Assembly: GCF_030813695.1 (NCBI RefSeq)
Contig: NZ_JAUSVA010000002.1
Coordinates: 6,591,001-6,655,000, forward strand
Source of the DNA: Kitasatospora herbaricolor
GTDB lineage: Bacteria; Actinomycetota; Actinomycetes; Streptomycetales; Streptomycetaceae
DNA length: 64,000 nucleotides
Direction: 5' to 3'
Position numbers and translations under genes: made by a program. Shown one piece after another: positions 49,482-58,707 of the stretch. Below the pieces are notes generated by a model that saw nothing but the letters and a program-made list of their open reading frames with translations, had not been told where the DNA came from and searched no databases. How positions within the stretch are numbered: position 1 is the stretch's first letter; the number at the start of each line of letters is the position of its first letter.

Positions 49482-52061
49482 GTGCCGCAACTCGTCATTG
49501 ACATCAACGGGCAGCAGCGGACTCTGGAACCGGGGCGGGCCTACACCATCGGGCGCAACCCGCAGTCGGACTTCCCGTTCGACGACGCCAGGATCTCCTG
49601 GCAGCACGCCACCATCTCCTTCAACGGCGCTGGCTGGCTGCTGGAGGACCACGGCAGCACCAACGGCACCTACGTCGGCGGCGCCCGCACCCTGCAGGCA
49701 CAGCTGTACCCCGGCGCGGTGGTCAACCTCGGCAACGGCGAGAACGGCCCCCGGCTGAGCTTCTCCGCGCCGGACCGGGCCGCCGCCCCCGCGCAGGCCT
49801 GGCACGAGGCCGCCACCAGCCGCAGCAGCGCCGCGCCGGCCGCCCAGCCCTGGGCCCAGCAGCCGCCCGTCCAGCCGCAGCCCCCGGTCCAGCAGCCGCC
49901 CGTGCACCAGCCGCCCGTGCACCAGCAGTGGAACGCGCCGCAGCCGGGCTTCCCGCACCAGCAGGGCGTCCCGCCGCAGCCCGGCCCGCAGCAGGGGTTC
50001 CCGCCGAACCTCGCCGGCCCGCAGGGCCACGGCCCGCAGCCCACGATGATCCGCAACCTGACCTCCGGGATGCGCACCGTCCGGATCGGCCGCGCCCTGG
50101 ACAACGACATCGTCGTGTCCGACCTCCAGGTCTCCCGCCACCACGCCGAGCTGCGCCAGCTGCCCGACGGCCGGTACGAGATCGTCGACCTCGGCAGCCA
50201 CAACGGGATCTTCCTCAACGGCCAGCCGGTCCAGCGCCAGCTGATGGGCCCGCAGGACCGCCTGACCGTCGGCCACTCCAGCTTCGTGCTGGTCGGCGAC
50301 CAGCTGCAGGAGTTCGTCGACACCGGCGCGGTCTCCTTCTCGGCCCGCCACCTGACCGTCGAGGTCGAGCACAAGGGCGCCAAGAAGATCCTGCTGAACG
50401 ACGTCAGCTTCGGCGTCCCGGAGAAGTCCCTGGTCGCCGTCATCGGCCCGTCCGGCTCCGGCAAGTCGACCCTGCTGCGCGCCCTCACCGGCTACCGGCC
50501 GGCCGACCGCGGTGACGTCCTCTACGACGGCCGCAACCTCTACAAGCAGTTCGCCGAGCTGCGCTCGCGGATCGGCCTCGTCCCGCAGTCGGAGATCCTG
50601 CACAAGGAACTCACCGTCCGCACCGCCCTGAAGTACGCGGCCCGGCTGCGCTTCCCCGGCGACACCGAGGCCGCCGAGCGCGAGCGCCGGATCGACGAGG
50701 TGCTGTACGAGCTGCGCCTGGACAAGCGCGCCGAGAACCGCATCACCGCCCTCTCCGGCGGCCAGCAGAAGCGCGTCTCGGTCGCCCTGGAGCTGCTGAC
50801 CAAGCCCTCGCTGATCTTCCTGGACGAGCCCACCTCGGGCCTCGACCCGGGCATGGACCGCGAGGTCATGCAGATGCTGCGCGGCCTGGCGGACGACGGC
50901 CGCACCATCCTGGTGGTCACCCACTCGGTGGCCGAGCTCGCCCTCTGCGACCGGCTGCTGGTGATGGCACCGGGCGGCTCGGTGGCCTACTTCGGCCCGC
51001 CGGACGAGGCCCTGCACTTCTTCGGGTACGAGACCTGGGCCGATGTCTTCCAGGCCTTCGAGAACTACCCGGACCACGACTGGGCCGGCCGCTACCGGGG
51101 GTCGGTGCACTACCAGCAGTACTCGGCCGACGCCGACTCGGTGGCCCCGCAGTCCGCGCAGATCGTCCAGCAGGCGATCCGCCCGCCGAAGCCGCAGAGC
51201 TGGGGCTCCCAGCTGTGGACGCTGATCCGGCGCTACCTGTCGGTGATCGCCTCCGACAAGGGCTTCATGGCGCTCTCGATCCTGCTGCCGGCCATCCTCG
51301 GCGGGGTCAGCATCATGATCCCCGACACCGCCGGGCTGACGTACAAGCAGCTTCCCAACGGCAAGCTCGGCTTCAACAGCGGGGCCGCCACGATCCTGCT
51401 GATCATGGCGATCGGGGCCTGCTTCTCCGGGGCGGCCAACTCGGTCCGGGAGCTGATCAAGGAACGGGCGATCTACGAACGGGAACGAGCCACCGGGCTC
51501 TCCCGTTCGGCGTACATGATGTCGAAGATCATCGTGCTGGGCTTCTTCAGCGTGGTGCAGGGCGCGATCATCGCCGCCGTCGGCTTCACCCCGCGCAAGC
51601 TGCCGGAGGAGGGGCTGATCCTGACCGGCCTGCCGGCCGTCGAGATGGCCGTCGGCCTGATCCTGCTCAGCTTCGCCTCGATGATGTTCGGCCTGATCAT
51701 CTCCGCCCTGGTGAAGACCGCCGAGAAGACCATGCCGCTGCTGGTGATGTTCGCGATCATCCAGGTCGTCTTCACCGGCTGCCTCTTCCAGCTGTTCGGC
51801 AAGCCGGGCCTGGAGCAGTTCGCCTGGCTGATGCCCGCCCGCTGGGGCGTCGGAGCGGTGGCCACCACGCTCGACCTCTCGCACCTGATCGGGCCCTGGA
51901 ACGGCAACCCGCAGAATCCCGAGTGGGACTCGATCTGGGGCCACAACGTGGGCCAGCTGGTGGCCGACTGGGTGGTGCTGATCGTCATCTCGGCGATCCT
52001 CGGCTACGTCGTGACCCGCCTGCAGAAGCGCCACGAGCCCGAGGTCATGCGCCAGGGCTGA
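49482..52061 (+). CDS. FHA-FHA-ABC transporter fusion (Rv1747-like)
   Basis: An 859-residue protein joining signalling and transport. FHA1 (about residues 15-90) has IGRNPQSDF and HGSTNGTYVGG. A Pro/Gln-rich linker runs from 100 to 190. FHA2 (about 195-275) has IGRALDNDIVVSDLQVSRHHAEL and GSHNGIFLNG. The ABC domain (about 305-520) has GPSGSGKSTLL, LSGGQQKRV and LIFLDEPTSGLD. A six-segment ABC-2 membrane domain ends the protein. This is the layout of mycobacterial Rv1747, whose FHA domains bind phosphothreonine made by PknF. GTG 49482 is chosen because FHA1 starts there. No kinase gene is adjacent. Confidence 0.92.
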   Translation: MPQLVIDINGQQRTLEPGRAYTIGRNPQSDFPFDDARISWQHATISFNGAGWLLEDHGSTNGTYVGGARTLQAQLYPGAVVNLGNGENGPRLSFSAPDRAAAPAQAWHEAATSRSSAAPAAQPWAQQPPVQPQPPVQQPPVHQPPVHQQWNAPQPGFPHQQGVPPQPGPQQGFPPNLAGPQGHGPQPTMIRNLTSGMRTVRIGRALDNDIVVSDLQVSRHHAELRQLPDGRYEIVDLGSHNGIFLNGQPVQRQLMGPQDRLTVGHSSFVLVGDQLQEFVDTGAVSFSARHLTVEVEHKGAKKILLNDVSFGVPEKSLVAVIGPSGSGKSTLLRALTGYRPADRGDVLYDGRNLYKQFAELRSRIGLVPQSEILHKELTVRTALKYAARLRFPGDTEAAERERRIDEVLYELRLDKRAENRITALSGGQQKRVSVALELLTKPSLIFLDEPTSGLDPGMDREVMQMLRGLADDGRTILVVTHSVAELALCDRLLVMAPGGSVAYFGPPDEALHFFGYETWADVFQAFENYPDHDWAGRYRGSVHYQQYSADADSVAPQSAQIVQQAIRPPKPQSWGSQLWTLIRRYLSVIASDKGFMALSILLPAILGGVSIMIPDTAGLTYKQLPNGKLGFNSGAATILLIMAIGACFSGAANSVRELIKERAIYERERATGLSRSAYMMSKIIVLGFFSVVQGAIIAAVGFTPRKLPEEGLILTGLPAVEMAVGLILLSFASMMFGLIISALVKTAEKTMPLLVMFAIIQVVFTGCLFQLFGKPGLEQFAWLMPARWGVGAVATTLDLSHLIGPWNGNPQNPEWDSIWGHNVGQLVADWVVLIVISAILGYVVTRLQKRHEPEVMRQG

Positions 52062-52077
52062 CACCGCGCTCCCGTAC

Positions 52078-52108
52078 GGGCGGCCCTCCCACCCCGGGAG
52101 CGCCGCCC
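52078..52108 (+). terminator. Hairpin after the FHA-ABC gene
   Basis: GGGCGGCCCTCCC (52078-52090) pairs with GGGAGCGCCGCCC (52096-52108) with one mismatch around ACCCC, 16 bases past the stop. Confidence 0.65.
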
Positions 52109-52257
52109 GTTGGCGTTCCCGGCCCCGGCCCCGGCCCGGAGCACGGACGCGGGCCGGGAACGCGGCCCCGGCCCGGCAGTGCCGGCCCCCGGACCTAGGA
52201 CCACGGACCCGGGACCGGGGCGCCCCCGGACCGACGCGGCATCCCGCGGCCCGGCGG

Positions 52258-52269
52258 TAGGTTGGCGGT
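52258..52269 (+). promoter_or_regulatory. Candidate leaderless promoter -10 box of the histidine kinase
   Basis: TAGGTT (52258-52263) is followed by six bases and ATG 52270. No ribosome site is visible. Confidence 0.5.
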
Positions 52270-53565
52270 ATGCCGACCGAGCCCAGCGAAGCCGCGCCGC
52301 CTCCCGCCGGCGCCGGCCCCCTCCCCGAGGAGACCTGCTCCGGGGAGGACACCCGGGCCCCGGCGGACGGGCCGCCCCGCTGCGACCCCTGCCTCGGCGG
52401 CATCGAGGCGGTCAGCGCCGCCGTGCTGGCGATGAGCCGGCACCTGGAGGTCCGCGAGGTGCTGCGCCGGATCACCGCCTCCGCCCGCGACCTGCTCGGC
52501 GCCGAGTACGCCGCCCTCGGCGTGCCCGACGACCACGGAGGCTTCGCCCAGTTCGTGGTGGACGGCATCACCGAGGAGCAGTGGCGTGCCATCGGCCCGC
52601 TGCCCCGCCAGCACGGCGTGCTCGCCCTGATGCTGCACGAGTCCGGGCCCACCCGCCTGGACGACGTCCGCGAGGAGCCGTCCTTCGGCGGCTGGCCGGC
52701 CGCGCACCCCGACATGAAGGCCTTCCTCGGCATGCCGATCCTCGACGCGGACGCCTCCTCCGGCAGCGGGGAGCCCGGCAGCGGGAGCACCGGCGACGGC
52801 GCCCAGGAGGTGATGGGCGTCATCTTCCTCGCCAACAAGCGCGCCGGTGGCGGCTTCACCGACCACGACGAGGAACTGCTGCGGATCCTCGCGGCGCACG
52901 CCGCGATCGCCCTCAGCAACGCCCGGCTCTACGAGCGCAGCCGCGAACTCACCCTCGCCGGCGAACGCGCCCGGATCGCCCACGACCTGCACGACGCCGT
53001 CTCGCAGAAGCTGTTCTCGCTGCGGCTGACCGCCAAAGCCGCCGCCACCCTGGTCGGGCGCGACCCGGACCGCGCCCGTGCCGAACTCGCCGAGGTCGCC
53101 AGGCTCGCCGCCGAGGCCGCGGACGAACTGCGCGCCGTGGTGGTCGAGCTGCGTCCGGCCGCGCTGGAGGAGGACGGCCTGGTCCCCACCCTGGCCTCCC
53201 AGGTGCAGGTGCTGGACCGGGCCCACACGGCCGCGGTCTCCTTCGCGGCGGACGGGGTCCGGGCCCTGCCCGCCGCCCAGGAGGCGGCCGTGCTCAGGGT
53301 CGCCCAGGAGGCCCTGCACAACGCGCTGCGGCACTCGGGCGCCGAGCGGGTCGAGGTCACCCTCAGCGGCACCCCCGCCCGCGGCGCCGTGCTGCGGGTC
53401 ACCGACGACGGCCGCGGCTTCGACCCGGAGTCCGTCCGCCGGGCCGGCCGCCACCTCGGCCTGGTCTCGATGCGCGACCGCGCCGCCGCCGTCGGCGGCC
53501 TGCTCACCCTGGACTCGGCCCCCGGCAAGGGCACGGCCGTCGAACTGGAGGTCCCCGGTGCCTGA
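52270..53565 (+). CDS. GAF-domain sensor histidine kinase (NarL-type partner)
   Basis: A 431-residue soluble kinase. A GAF domain covers about residues 55-225 (LRRITASARDLLGAEYAALGVP; MGVIFLANKRAGGGFTDHDEELL). The HisKA_3 dimerisation domain has the phosphoacceptor His in RARIAHDLHDAVSQKLFSLRL (near 240). The HATPase_c domain has the N-box HNALRHSGAERVEV and G-box DDGRGFDPESVR, with GLVSMRDRAAAVGGLL after it. A Gly/Ser insertion interrupts the GAF domain near residue 165. It has no membrane segment, so the signal is internal. It overlaps the response regulator gene by eight bases. Confidence 0.93.
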   Translation: MPTEPSEAAPPPAGAGPLPEETCSGEDTRAPADGPPRCDPCLGGIEAVSAAVLAMSRHLEVREVLRRITASARDLLGAEYAALGVPDDHGGFAQFVVDGITEEQWRAIGPLPRQHGVLALMLHESGPTRLDDVREEPSFGGWPAAHPDMKAFLGMPILDADASSGSGEPGSGSTGDGAQEVMGVIFLANKRAGGGFTDHDEELLRILAAHAAIALSNARLYERSRELTLAGERARIAHDLHDAVSQKLFSLRLTAKAAATLVGRDPDRARAELAEVARLAAEAADELRAVVVELRPAALEEDGLVPTLASQVQVLDRAHTAAVSFAADGVRALPAAQEAAVLRVAQEALHNALRHSGAERVEVTLSGTPARGAVLRVTDDGRGFDPESVRRAGRHLGLVSMRDRAAAVGGLLTLDSAPGKGTAVELEVPGA

Positions 53566-54211
53566 GAACCCGTCGATCCGCGTCCTCCTGGTGGACGACC
53601 ACCAGGTGGTCCGCCGCGGCCTGCGGACCTTCCTGGAGGTCCAGGACGACATCGAGGTGGTCGGCGAGGCCGCCGACGGCGCCGAGGGCGTGGCCAAGGC
53701 CCAGGAGCTGGCCCCCGACGTCGTCCTGATGGACCTGAAGATGCCGGGCGTGGACGGCATCGAGGCGCTGCGGATGCTCAAGGAGGGCGGCAGCCGGGCC
53801 CGGATCCTGATCGTCACCAGCTTCACCGAGCACCGCACGATGGTGCCCGCGCTGCGCGCCGGCGCGGCCGGCTACGTGTACAAGGACGTCGACCCCGAGG
53901 CCCTGGCGGGGGCGATCCGCTCGGTCCACTCCGGGCACGTGCTGCTCCAGCCCGAGCTCGCCGAGGCGCTGCTGGCCGAGGACACCCCGCGCGCGCCGCA
54001 GGGCCGCGGCGGCACCCTGACGGAGCGTGAGCGCGAGGTGCTCGGCCACATCGCGGACGGCCGCTCCAACCGCGAGATCGCCCGCGGGCTGCACCTGTCC
54101 GAGAAGACCGTCAAGACGCACGTCTCCAACATCCTGATGAAGCTGGACGTGGCGGACCGCACCCAGGCGGCGCTCTGGGCCGTCCGCAACGGGGCCGCCA
54201 ACGACGGCTGA
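53558..54211 (+). CDS. NarL/FixJ-type response regulator
   Basis: A 217-residue regulator. The receiver domain starts IRVLLVDDHQVVRRGL (acidic pocket), with the phosphoacceptor Asp in DVVLMDLKMPGVDG (near residue 58) and K in YVYKDVD (near 108). A LuxR HTH (about 150-212) reads LTEREREVLGHIADGRSNREIARGLHLSEKTVKTHVSNILMKL. GTG 53558 lies inside the end of the kinase gene, so the pair is coupled and works together. The targets are unknown; the adjacent FHA-ABC gene is one candidate by proximity. Confidence 0.95.
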   Translation: MPENPSIRVLLVDDHQVVRRGLRTFLEVQDDIEVVGEAADGAEGVAKAQELAPDVVLMDLKMPGVDGIEALRMLKEGGSRARILIVTSFTEHRTMVPALRAGAAGYVYKDVDPEALAGAIRSVHSGHVLLQPELAEALLAEDTPRAPQGRGGTLTEREREVLGHIADGRSNREIARGLHLSEKTVKTHVSNILMKLDVADRTQAALWAVRNGAANDG

Positions 54212-54286
54212 CGAGGCCCGACGACGGCCGACCTCCTGGCCGGCCCCGCCCGCCCGGGACGCATCCGGCCCGGGGGCCCGCCGGCC

Positions 54287-54307
54287 GGCCCTGCCCGGGG
54301 CAGGGCC
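54287..54307. terminator. Hairpin between convergent genes
   Basis: GGCCCTG (54287-54293) pairs with CAGGGCC (54301-54307) around CCCGGGG. It lies in the 117-base gap between the response regulator stop and the convergent gene's stop at 54329. Confidence 0.55.
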
Positions 54308-54328
54308 TGACCGCGCAGGGCCGCCCGG

Positions 54329-55129
54329 TCAGTCCCGGCGCTCGTCCACCAGCGCGTTGTACGCGGCGACCTGAGCCCGGCGGGCGGTGCGCTGCAGCGG
54401 GGCGAGCGCCGTCCGGCGGGCCGCCATCTCGGAGGCGCTGACCGCGGCGCCGTGCCCGCCCGAGGCGATCGACAGCAGCGCCGTCACCCGCCGGGCCGAC
54501 TCCAGCACCCGCACCGCGCGCGGCGGGTAGCCGGGCGCCAGCAGCTCGGAGTGCCCGCGCCGCCGGTACGCCTCCAGCGCCCGCAGCGCCTCCGGCCCCG
54601 CGCCGGCGACGTCCAGCCGCGCCAGCAGCGCGGTGGTCTCCCGCAGGCCGTCCGCGAGCTCACGCTCGGCCTCGTGCAGCGAGGGCACGTCGGCCGGCGG
54701 CGCCTCGCGCACCTCCGAGCAGCGCCACAGCACCGTGACCGCCTGGTCCCCGGCCGGCCCGAACACCTCGACCTCCGGGACGAGCCCCAGCGGCACGCCC
54801 ACCGCCAGCACCGCCTCGCCCGCGCCGAGCGCCCGCGTGTTGAACTCGGCGGGACCGGTCAGCCCCAGCGGGTGGCCGGCCGCCGGCAGCGCGAGCCGCA
54901 GCCCGGTCACCCCCAGCACCCGCAGCCGCCCGAGCGCCCAGGTCAGTCCGTGCAGGTCGCCCTCGGCGTCACCGGGCAGGCCGGTCACCCGGTGGCTCTC
55001 GTCCTGGCCCAGTACGGCGGCGGCCGCGTTGTCCGGCGGCGCGAATCCGCCCAGCAGGGCGTTGCCCCAGGCGGTCAGCCGCCCCGATCGGGGCTCTTCG
55101 TACGGATTGTCGGCAGGTGTCACGAGCAT
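54329..55129 (-). CDS. Conserved hypothetical protein
   Basis: A 266-residue soluble protein that I do not recognise. The first half has short strands and loops (LTAWGNALLGGFAPPDNAAAAVLG; LRVLGVTGLRLALPAAGHPLGL; EVFGPAGDQAVTVLW). The second half is helical (LHEAERELADGLRETTALLARLDV; RVTALLSIASGGHGAAVSASEMAARRTALAPLQRTARRAQVAAYNAL). The last helix bundle resembles the C-terminal part of many actinobacterial hypotheticals. A -10 box TAGGCT stands six bases before its ATG. It is divergent from the ABC ATPase gene. Confidence 0.7.
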   Translation of the reverse strand: MLVTPADNPYEEPRSGRLTAWGNALLGGFAPPDNAAAAVLGQDESHRVTGLPGDAEGDLHGLTWALGRLRVLGVTGLRLALPAAGHPLGLTGPAEFNTRALGAGEAVLAVGVPLGLVPEVEVFGPAGDQAVTVLWRCSEVREAPPADVPSLHEAERELADGLRETTALLARLDVAGAGPEALRALEAYRRRGHSELLAPGYPPRAVRVLESARRVTALLSIASGGHGAAVSASEMAARRTALAPLQRTARRAQVAAYNALVDERRD

Positions 55130-55141
55130 CCGGCCAGCCTA
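55130..55141 (-). promoter_or_regulatory. Candidate leaderless promoter -10 box
   Basis: On the minus strand TAGGCT (55141-55136) is followed by six bases (55135-55130) and ATG 55129; no ribosome site is present. Confidence 0.55.
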
Positions 55142-55341
55142 CGGAAAGTTGCGCGACCCGGGTGGCGTAGGTTTGCCCTGTGCTGCGAGCGCCGCACCTC
55201 CTCCGTACCTGACCGGCTGCTGGAGTAGGCTGCCCGCCCGCACCGCTGTCGAGACGAGTGGACCGCACCCCGAGGACCCACGGCCAAGACTTCCTTGGGC
55301 AGCCTCGGGCGGCCGAATTCTGCATTGGGGAAGGCGTAGGC

Positions 55342-56133
55342 ATGAGCGACGTGCTGGAGCTGGTGGACGTTTCCGTGGTCCGGGAGGGCCGCGAGCTGGT
55401 CGACCAGGTCTCCTGGTCGATCTCCGAGGGCGAGCGCTGGGTCATCCTTGGCCCCAACGGCGCCGGGAAGACCACCCTGCTGCAGATCGCCTCGACCTAC
55501 CTGTTCCCGAGCAGCGGCAAGGTCACCGTGCTCGGCGAGAAGCTCGGCGAGGTCGACGTCTTCGACCTGCGGGCCAGGATCGGCCTGGCCGGCGCCTCGA
55601 TGATCGACCGGCTGCCGGCCGAGCAGACCGTCCTGCAGACGGTGCTCACCGCCGCCTACGGGATGACCGCCACCTGGCACGAGAAGTACGAGGACACCGA
55701 CGAGTCGCGGGCGCTGGCCCTGCTCGACCGGCTCGGCATGGCCGCCTTCACCCACCGCAAGTTCGGCACCCTCTCGGAGGGCGAGCGCAAGCGCACGCTG
55801 ATCGCCCGCGCCCTGATGACCGACCCCGAGCTGCTGCTGCTGGACGAGCCGGCCGCCGGCCTGGACCTCGGCGGCCGCGAGGACCTGGTCCGCCGCCTCG
55901 GCGCGCTGGCCCAGGACGAGTTCGCCCCGGCGATGGTGATGGTCACCCACCACGTCGAGGAGATCGCCCCCGGTTTCACCCACGTCCTGATGATCCGCCA
56001 GGGCAAGGTGCTCACCGCCGGTCCGATCGACAGCGAGCTGACCGCCCGCAACCTCTCGCTCTGCTTCGGCCTGCCGCTGACCCTGGAACGGCACGGCGAC
56101 CGCTGGTCCGCCCAGGGCCTGCCGCTCGGCTGA
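55342..56133 (+). CDS. Stand-alone ABC transporter ATP-binding protein
   Basis: A 263-residue nucleotide-binding protein with Walker A GPNGAGKTT (near residue 38), an LSEGERKRTLIARALM signature (S-E-G-E rather than S-G-G-Q), Walker B LLLLDEPAAGLD and switch His in VTHHVEEI. The signature and the L-D-E-P-A-A-G-L-D-L-G-G-R-E pattern resemble the ModF/PhnC-like iron- or molybdate-related group. No membrane partner is next to it, so it may serve a distant permease. GGGGAAGG precedes ATG 55342. Confidence 0.88.
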   Translation: MSDVLELVDVSVVREGRELVDQVSWSISEGERWVILGPNGAGKTTLLQIASTYLFPSSGKVTVLGEKLGEVDVFDLRARIGLAGASMIDRLPAEQTVLQTVLTAAYGMTATWHEKYEDTDESRALALLDRLGMAAFTHRKFGTLSEGERKRTLIARALMTDPELLLLDEPAAGLDLGGREDLVRRLGALAQDEFAPAMVMVTHHVEEIAPGFTHVLMIRQGKVLTAGPIDSELTARNLSLCFGLPLTLERHGDRWSAQGLPLG

Positions 56134-56259
56134 GCCGTGGCCGCCCGCCCGGAGCGCTCCGGGACGTCCTGAACTCACTGAACTGGAACCGGTCGCGCCC
56201 GCGGCCGGTTTCCGTCCGTCCACCTGCGGGAACCTTCCGCCTCGAAGCCCTTCGCTCCC

Positions 56260-56271
56260 TAGGATGGACAC
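56260..56271 (+). promoter_or_regulatory. Candidate leaderless promoter -10 box of the NfeD-SPFH pair
   Basis: TAGGAT (56260-56265) is followed by six bases and GTG 56272; TTCCGC (56235-56240) is a possible weak -35 with a 19-base spacer. Confidence 0.55.
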
Positions 56272-56694
56272 GTGGACAGCTGGATCTGGTGGCTCCTCGC
56301 CGCCGTCGGCCTCGGCATACCCCTGGTGATCACGGCGATGCCGGAGTTCGCCATGTTCGCGGTGGGTGCCGGCGCGGCCGCCGGTGTCGCCGGGCTGGGG
56401 GCGGGAGTGGTCTGGCAGGTCCTCACCTTCGTCGCGGTCTCGACCGCGCTGCTGGTCGTGGTGCGGCCGATCGCCTACCGCCAGCTGAAGAACGGCCCGC
56501 AGGTCAAGATGGGCATCGAGGCGCTGCAGGGCGCCACCGCGGTCGTCGCGGAAACAGTCGACGGGGAGGGCGGGCGGATCAAGCTGAACGGCGAGGTCTG
56601 GTCGGCCCGCGCGCTCAACCCCGGCAGTGTGTACCAGCCGGGGCAGCAGGTCGACGTCGTCGAAATCCAGGGCGCGACCGCCCTGGTCGTCTAG
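56272..56694 (+). CDS. NfeD family protein
   Basis: A 140-residue short NfeD. Two or three membrane segments in residues 1-65 are followed by an OB-fold (about 75-140: MGIEALQGATAVVAETVDGEGGRIKLNGEVWSARALNP). NfeD proteins work with SPFH (stomatin/flotillin) proteins in membrane microdomains, and the SPFH gene follows ten bases downstream. GTG 56272 with TAGGAT upstream points to leaderless initiation. Confidence 0.9.
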   Translation: MDSWIWWLLAAVGLGIPLVITAMPEFAMFAVGAGAAAGVAGLGAGVVWQVLTFVAVSTALLVVVRPIAYRQLKNGPQVKMGIEALQGATAVVAETVDGEGGRIKLNGEVWSARALNPGSVYQPGQQVDVVEIQGATALVV

Positions 56695-56704
56695 GGGAGA
56701 GTCC

Positions 56705-57733
56705 GTGGAACCCGTCCTTATCGTCCTGGTCGTCCTCGTCGTGGTGGCCTTCATCGCGCTGATCAAGACGATCCAGGTGATCCCGCAGGCCAGCGCCGCG
56801 ATCGTGGAGCGCTTCGGCCGCTACACCCGGACGCTCAACGCGGGCCTGAACATCGTCGTCCCGTTCATCGACCGGGTGCGCAACCGGATCGACCTGCGCG
56901 AGCAGGTCGTGCCCTTCCCGCCGCAGCCGGTGATCACCCAGGACAACCTGGTGGTCAACATCGACACGGTGATCTACTACCAGGTCACCGACGCCCGGGC
57001 CGCCACCTACGAGGTCGCCAGCTACATCCAGGCGATCGAGCAGCTGGTCATCACCACGCTGCGCAACATCATCGGCTCGATGGACCTCGAATCCACCCTG
57101 ACCTCCCGCGAGGTCATCAACGCCGGCCTGCGCGGCGTCCTGGACGAGGCCACCGGCAAGTGGGGCATCCGCGTCAACCGCGTCGAGCTCAAGGCGATCG
57201 ACCCGCCGACCTCCATCCAGGACTCGATGGAGAAGCAGATGCGCGCCGACCGTGACAAGCGCGCCTCCATCCTCACCGCCGAGGGCGCCCGGCAGGCCGC
57301 GATCCTGCGGGCCGAGGGCGAGAAGCAGGCCGACGTCCTCAAGGCCGAGGGTGAGGCGCAGGCCGCGGTGCTGCGCGCCGACGGTGAGGCGGCCGCGATC
57401 CGGACGGTCTTCGAGGCCATCCACGACGGCAACCCCGACCAGAAGCTGCTGGCCTACCAGTACCTGCAGACCCTGCCCGAGCTGGCCAAGGGCGACGCCA
57501 ACAAGCTCTGGATCATCCCGAGCGAGGTCGGTGACGCGCTCAAGGGCCTCGGCGGCGCCTTCAGCGGCCTGACCGGCGCCAACGGCTCGGGGGCCCCGGC
57601 CGCCGCCGCCCCGCCGGCCGCCCAGGTCCCGCTGGACCCGGCCGCCGGCCCGCGTCCGGTGGACACCGACAAGGGCGCCGCCCGCCCCCGGATCGACCGC
57701 ACCCGCGAGTACCCGAAGATCGACCCCGAGTGA
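56705..57733 (+). CDS. SPFH/band 7 protein (paraslipin-type)
   Basis: A 342-residue protein with one N-terminal membrane segment (residues 2-20) and an SPFH domain (about 20-200: QVIPQASAAIVERFGRYTRTLNAGLNIVVPFIDRV; QDNLVVNIDTVIYYQVTDARAATYEV). A helical, Ala/Glu-rich coiled-coil region (about 195-245) and a Pro/Ala tail follow. The length and R-x-x-x-L-N-A-G-L-x-I pattern match paraslipins, which pair with NfeD. GGGGAGAG lies before GTG 56705. Confidence 0.92.
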   Translation: MEPVLIVLVVLVVVAFIALIKTIQVIPQASAAIVERFGRYTRTLNAGLNIVVPFIDRVRNRIDLREQVVPFPPQPVITQDNLVVNIDTVIYYQVTDARAATYEVASYIQAIEQLVITTLRNIIGSMDLESTLTSREVINAGLRGVLDEATGKWGIRVNRVELKAIDPPTSIQDSMEKQMRADRDKRASILTAEGARQAAILRAEGEKQADVLKAEGEAQAAVLRADGEAAAIRTVFEAIHDGNPDQKLLAYQYLQTLPELAKGDANKLWIIPSEVGDALKGLGGAFSGLTGANGSGAPAAAAPPAAQVPLDPAAGPRPVDTDKGAARPRIDRTREYPKIDPE

Positions 57734-57782
57734 GCCGCGGGCGCCGCGCCGCCGGCCGGCCCACCAGCTGACGCACCGTCCA

Positions 57783-57815
57783 GGGCCCGCCCCCGCACCG
57801 TTCGGGGGCGGGCCC
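57783..57815 (+). terminator. 13-bp perfect hairpin after the SPFH gene
   Basis: GGGCCCGCCCCCG (57783-57795) pairs with CGGGGGCGGGCCC (57803-57815) around CACCGTT, 50 bases past the stop. Confidence 0.75.
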
Positions 57816-57928
57816 CGGCGCGTCCGGCTCCCGTGCGCCCGCCCGTCCACCGTTCGGAATCCCACTGGGCAGTCCGCCCCCGCTCCGGCATGATCATGCT
57901 CGGACAGCCCCGAACCGAGGAGTGACGG

Positions 57929-58687
57929 ATGACAGTCTGGGAGGCCGTGGCCGTCCTGGTCGCCGGCGTCGGCGCGGGCACCATCAACGCGATCGTGGGC
58001 TCCGGCACCCTGATCACCTTCCCCGTCCTGCTCGCCGTCGGACTGCCGCCGGTCACCGCGAACGTCTCCAACACGCTGGGCCTCGTCCCGGGCAGCCTCA
58101 GCGGTGTCGTCGGCTACCGGCGCGAGCTGGCCGGCCAGGGCCGGCGGCTGCGCCGCCTCGGCACCGCCTCGCTCTTCGGCGGCCTGCTCGGGGCCTTCCT
58201 GCTGGTGGAGCTGCCGGGCCGGGCCTTCGACGCGATCGTCCCGGTGCTGATCCTGCTCGCCCTCGTGCTGGTGGTGATCCAGCCCCGGGTGGCCCGCGCG
58301 GTCGCCGCCCGCCGCCCCGCCGACGGCGACCCGGACGGCGGCCCGCTGCTGTTCGCGGGCGTCTTCCTGGCCGGGATCTACGGCGGCTACTTCGGCGCCG
58401 CCCAAGGCGTCCTGCTGCTCGCCATGATGGGCATGCTGCTGCAGGACGACCTGCAGCGGATCAACGGCGTCAAGAACGGCCTGGCGCTGATCGTGAACGC
58501 CGTCGCGGCGGTGTTCTTCCTCTTCACCTCGACCATCGACTGGACGGCGGTGCTCCTGGTCGCGGTCGGTTCGGTGCTCGGCGGCCAGCTCGGCGCGAAG
58601 GTCGGGCGCCGGCTCCCCGCACCCGTGCTGCGCTCGGTCATCGTGGTGGTCGGCCTGGCCGCCGTGACCAAACTGCTCATCAGCTGA
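57929..58687 (+). CDS. TauE/SafE family sulfite or anion exporter
   Basis: A 252-residue membrane protein with about eight segments arranged as two related halves. GAGTINAIVGSGTLITFPVLLAVGLPPVTANVSNTLGLVPG opens half one, and GGYFGAAQGVLLLAMMGMLLQDDLQRINGVKNGLALIVN opens half two. Both show the G-x-G-G/S-G pattern of the TauE/SafE family, which moves sulfite, sulfoacetate or similar anions. GGAG lies before ATG. A small DUF1272 gene follows 20 bases later. Confidence 0.9.
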   Translation: MTVWEAVAVLVAGVGAGTINAIVGSGTLITFPVLLAVGLPPVTANVSNTLGLVPGSLSGVVGYRRELAGQGRRLRRLGTASLFGGLLGAFLLVELPGRAFDAIVPVLILLALVLVVIQPRVARAVAARRPADGDPDGGPLLFAGVFLAGIYGGYFGAAQGVLLLAMMGMLLQDDLQRINGVKNGLALIVNAVAAVFFLFTSTIDWTAVLLVAVGSVLGGQLGAKVGRRLPAPVLRSVIVVVGLAAVTKLLIS

Positions 58688-58707
58688 TCACCGGAAGGAG
58701 AACCCCG

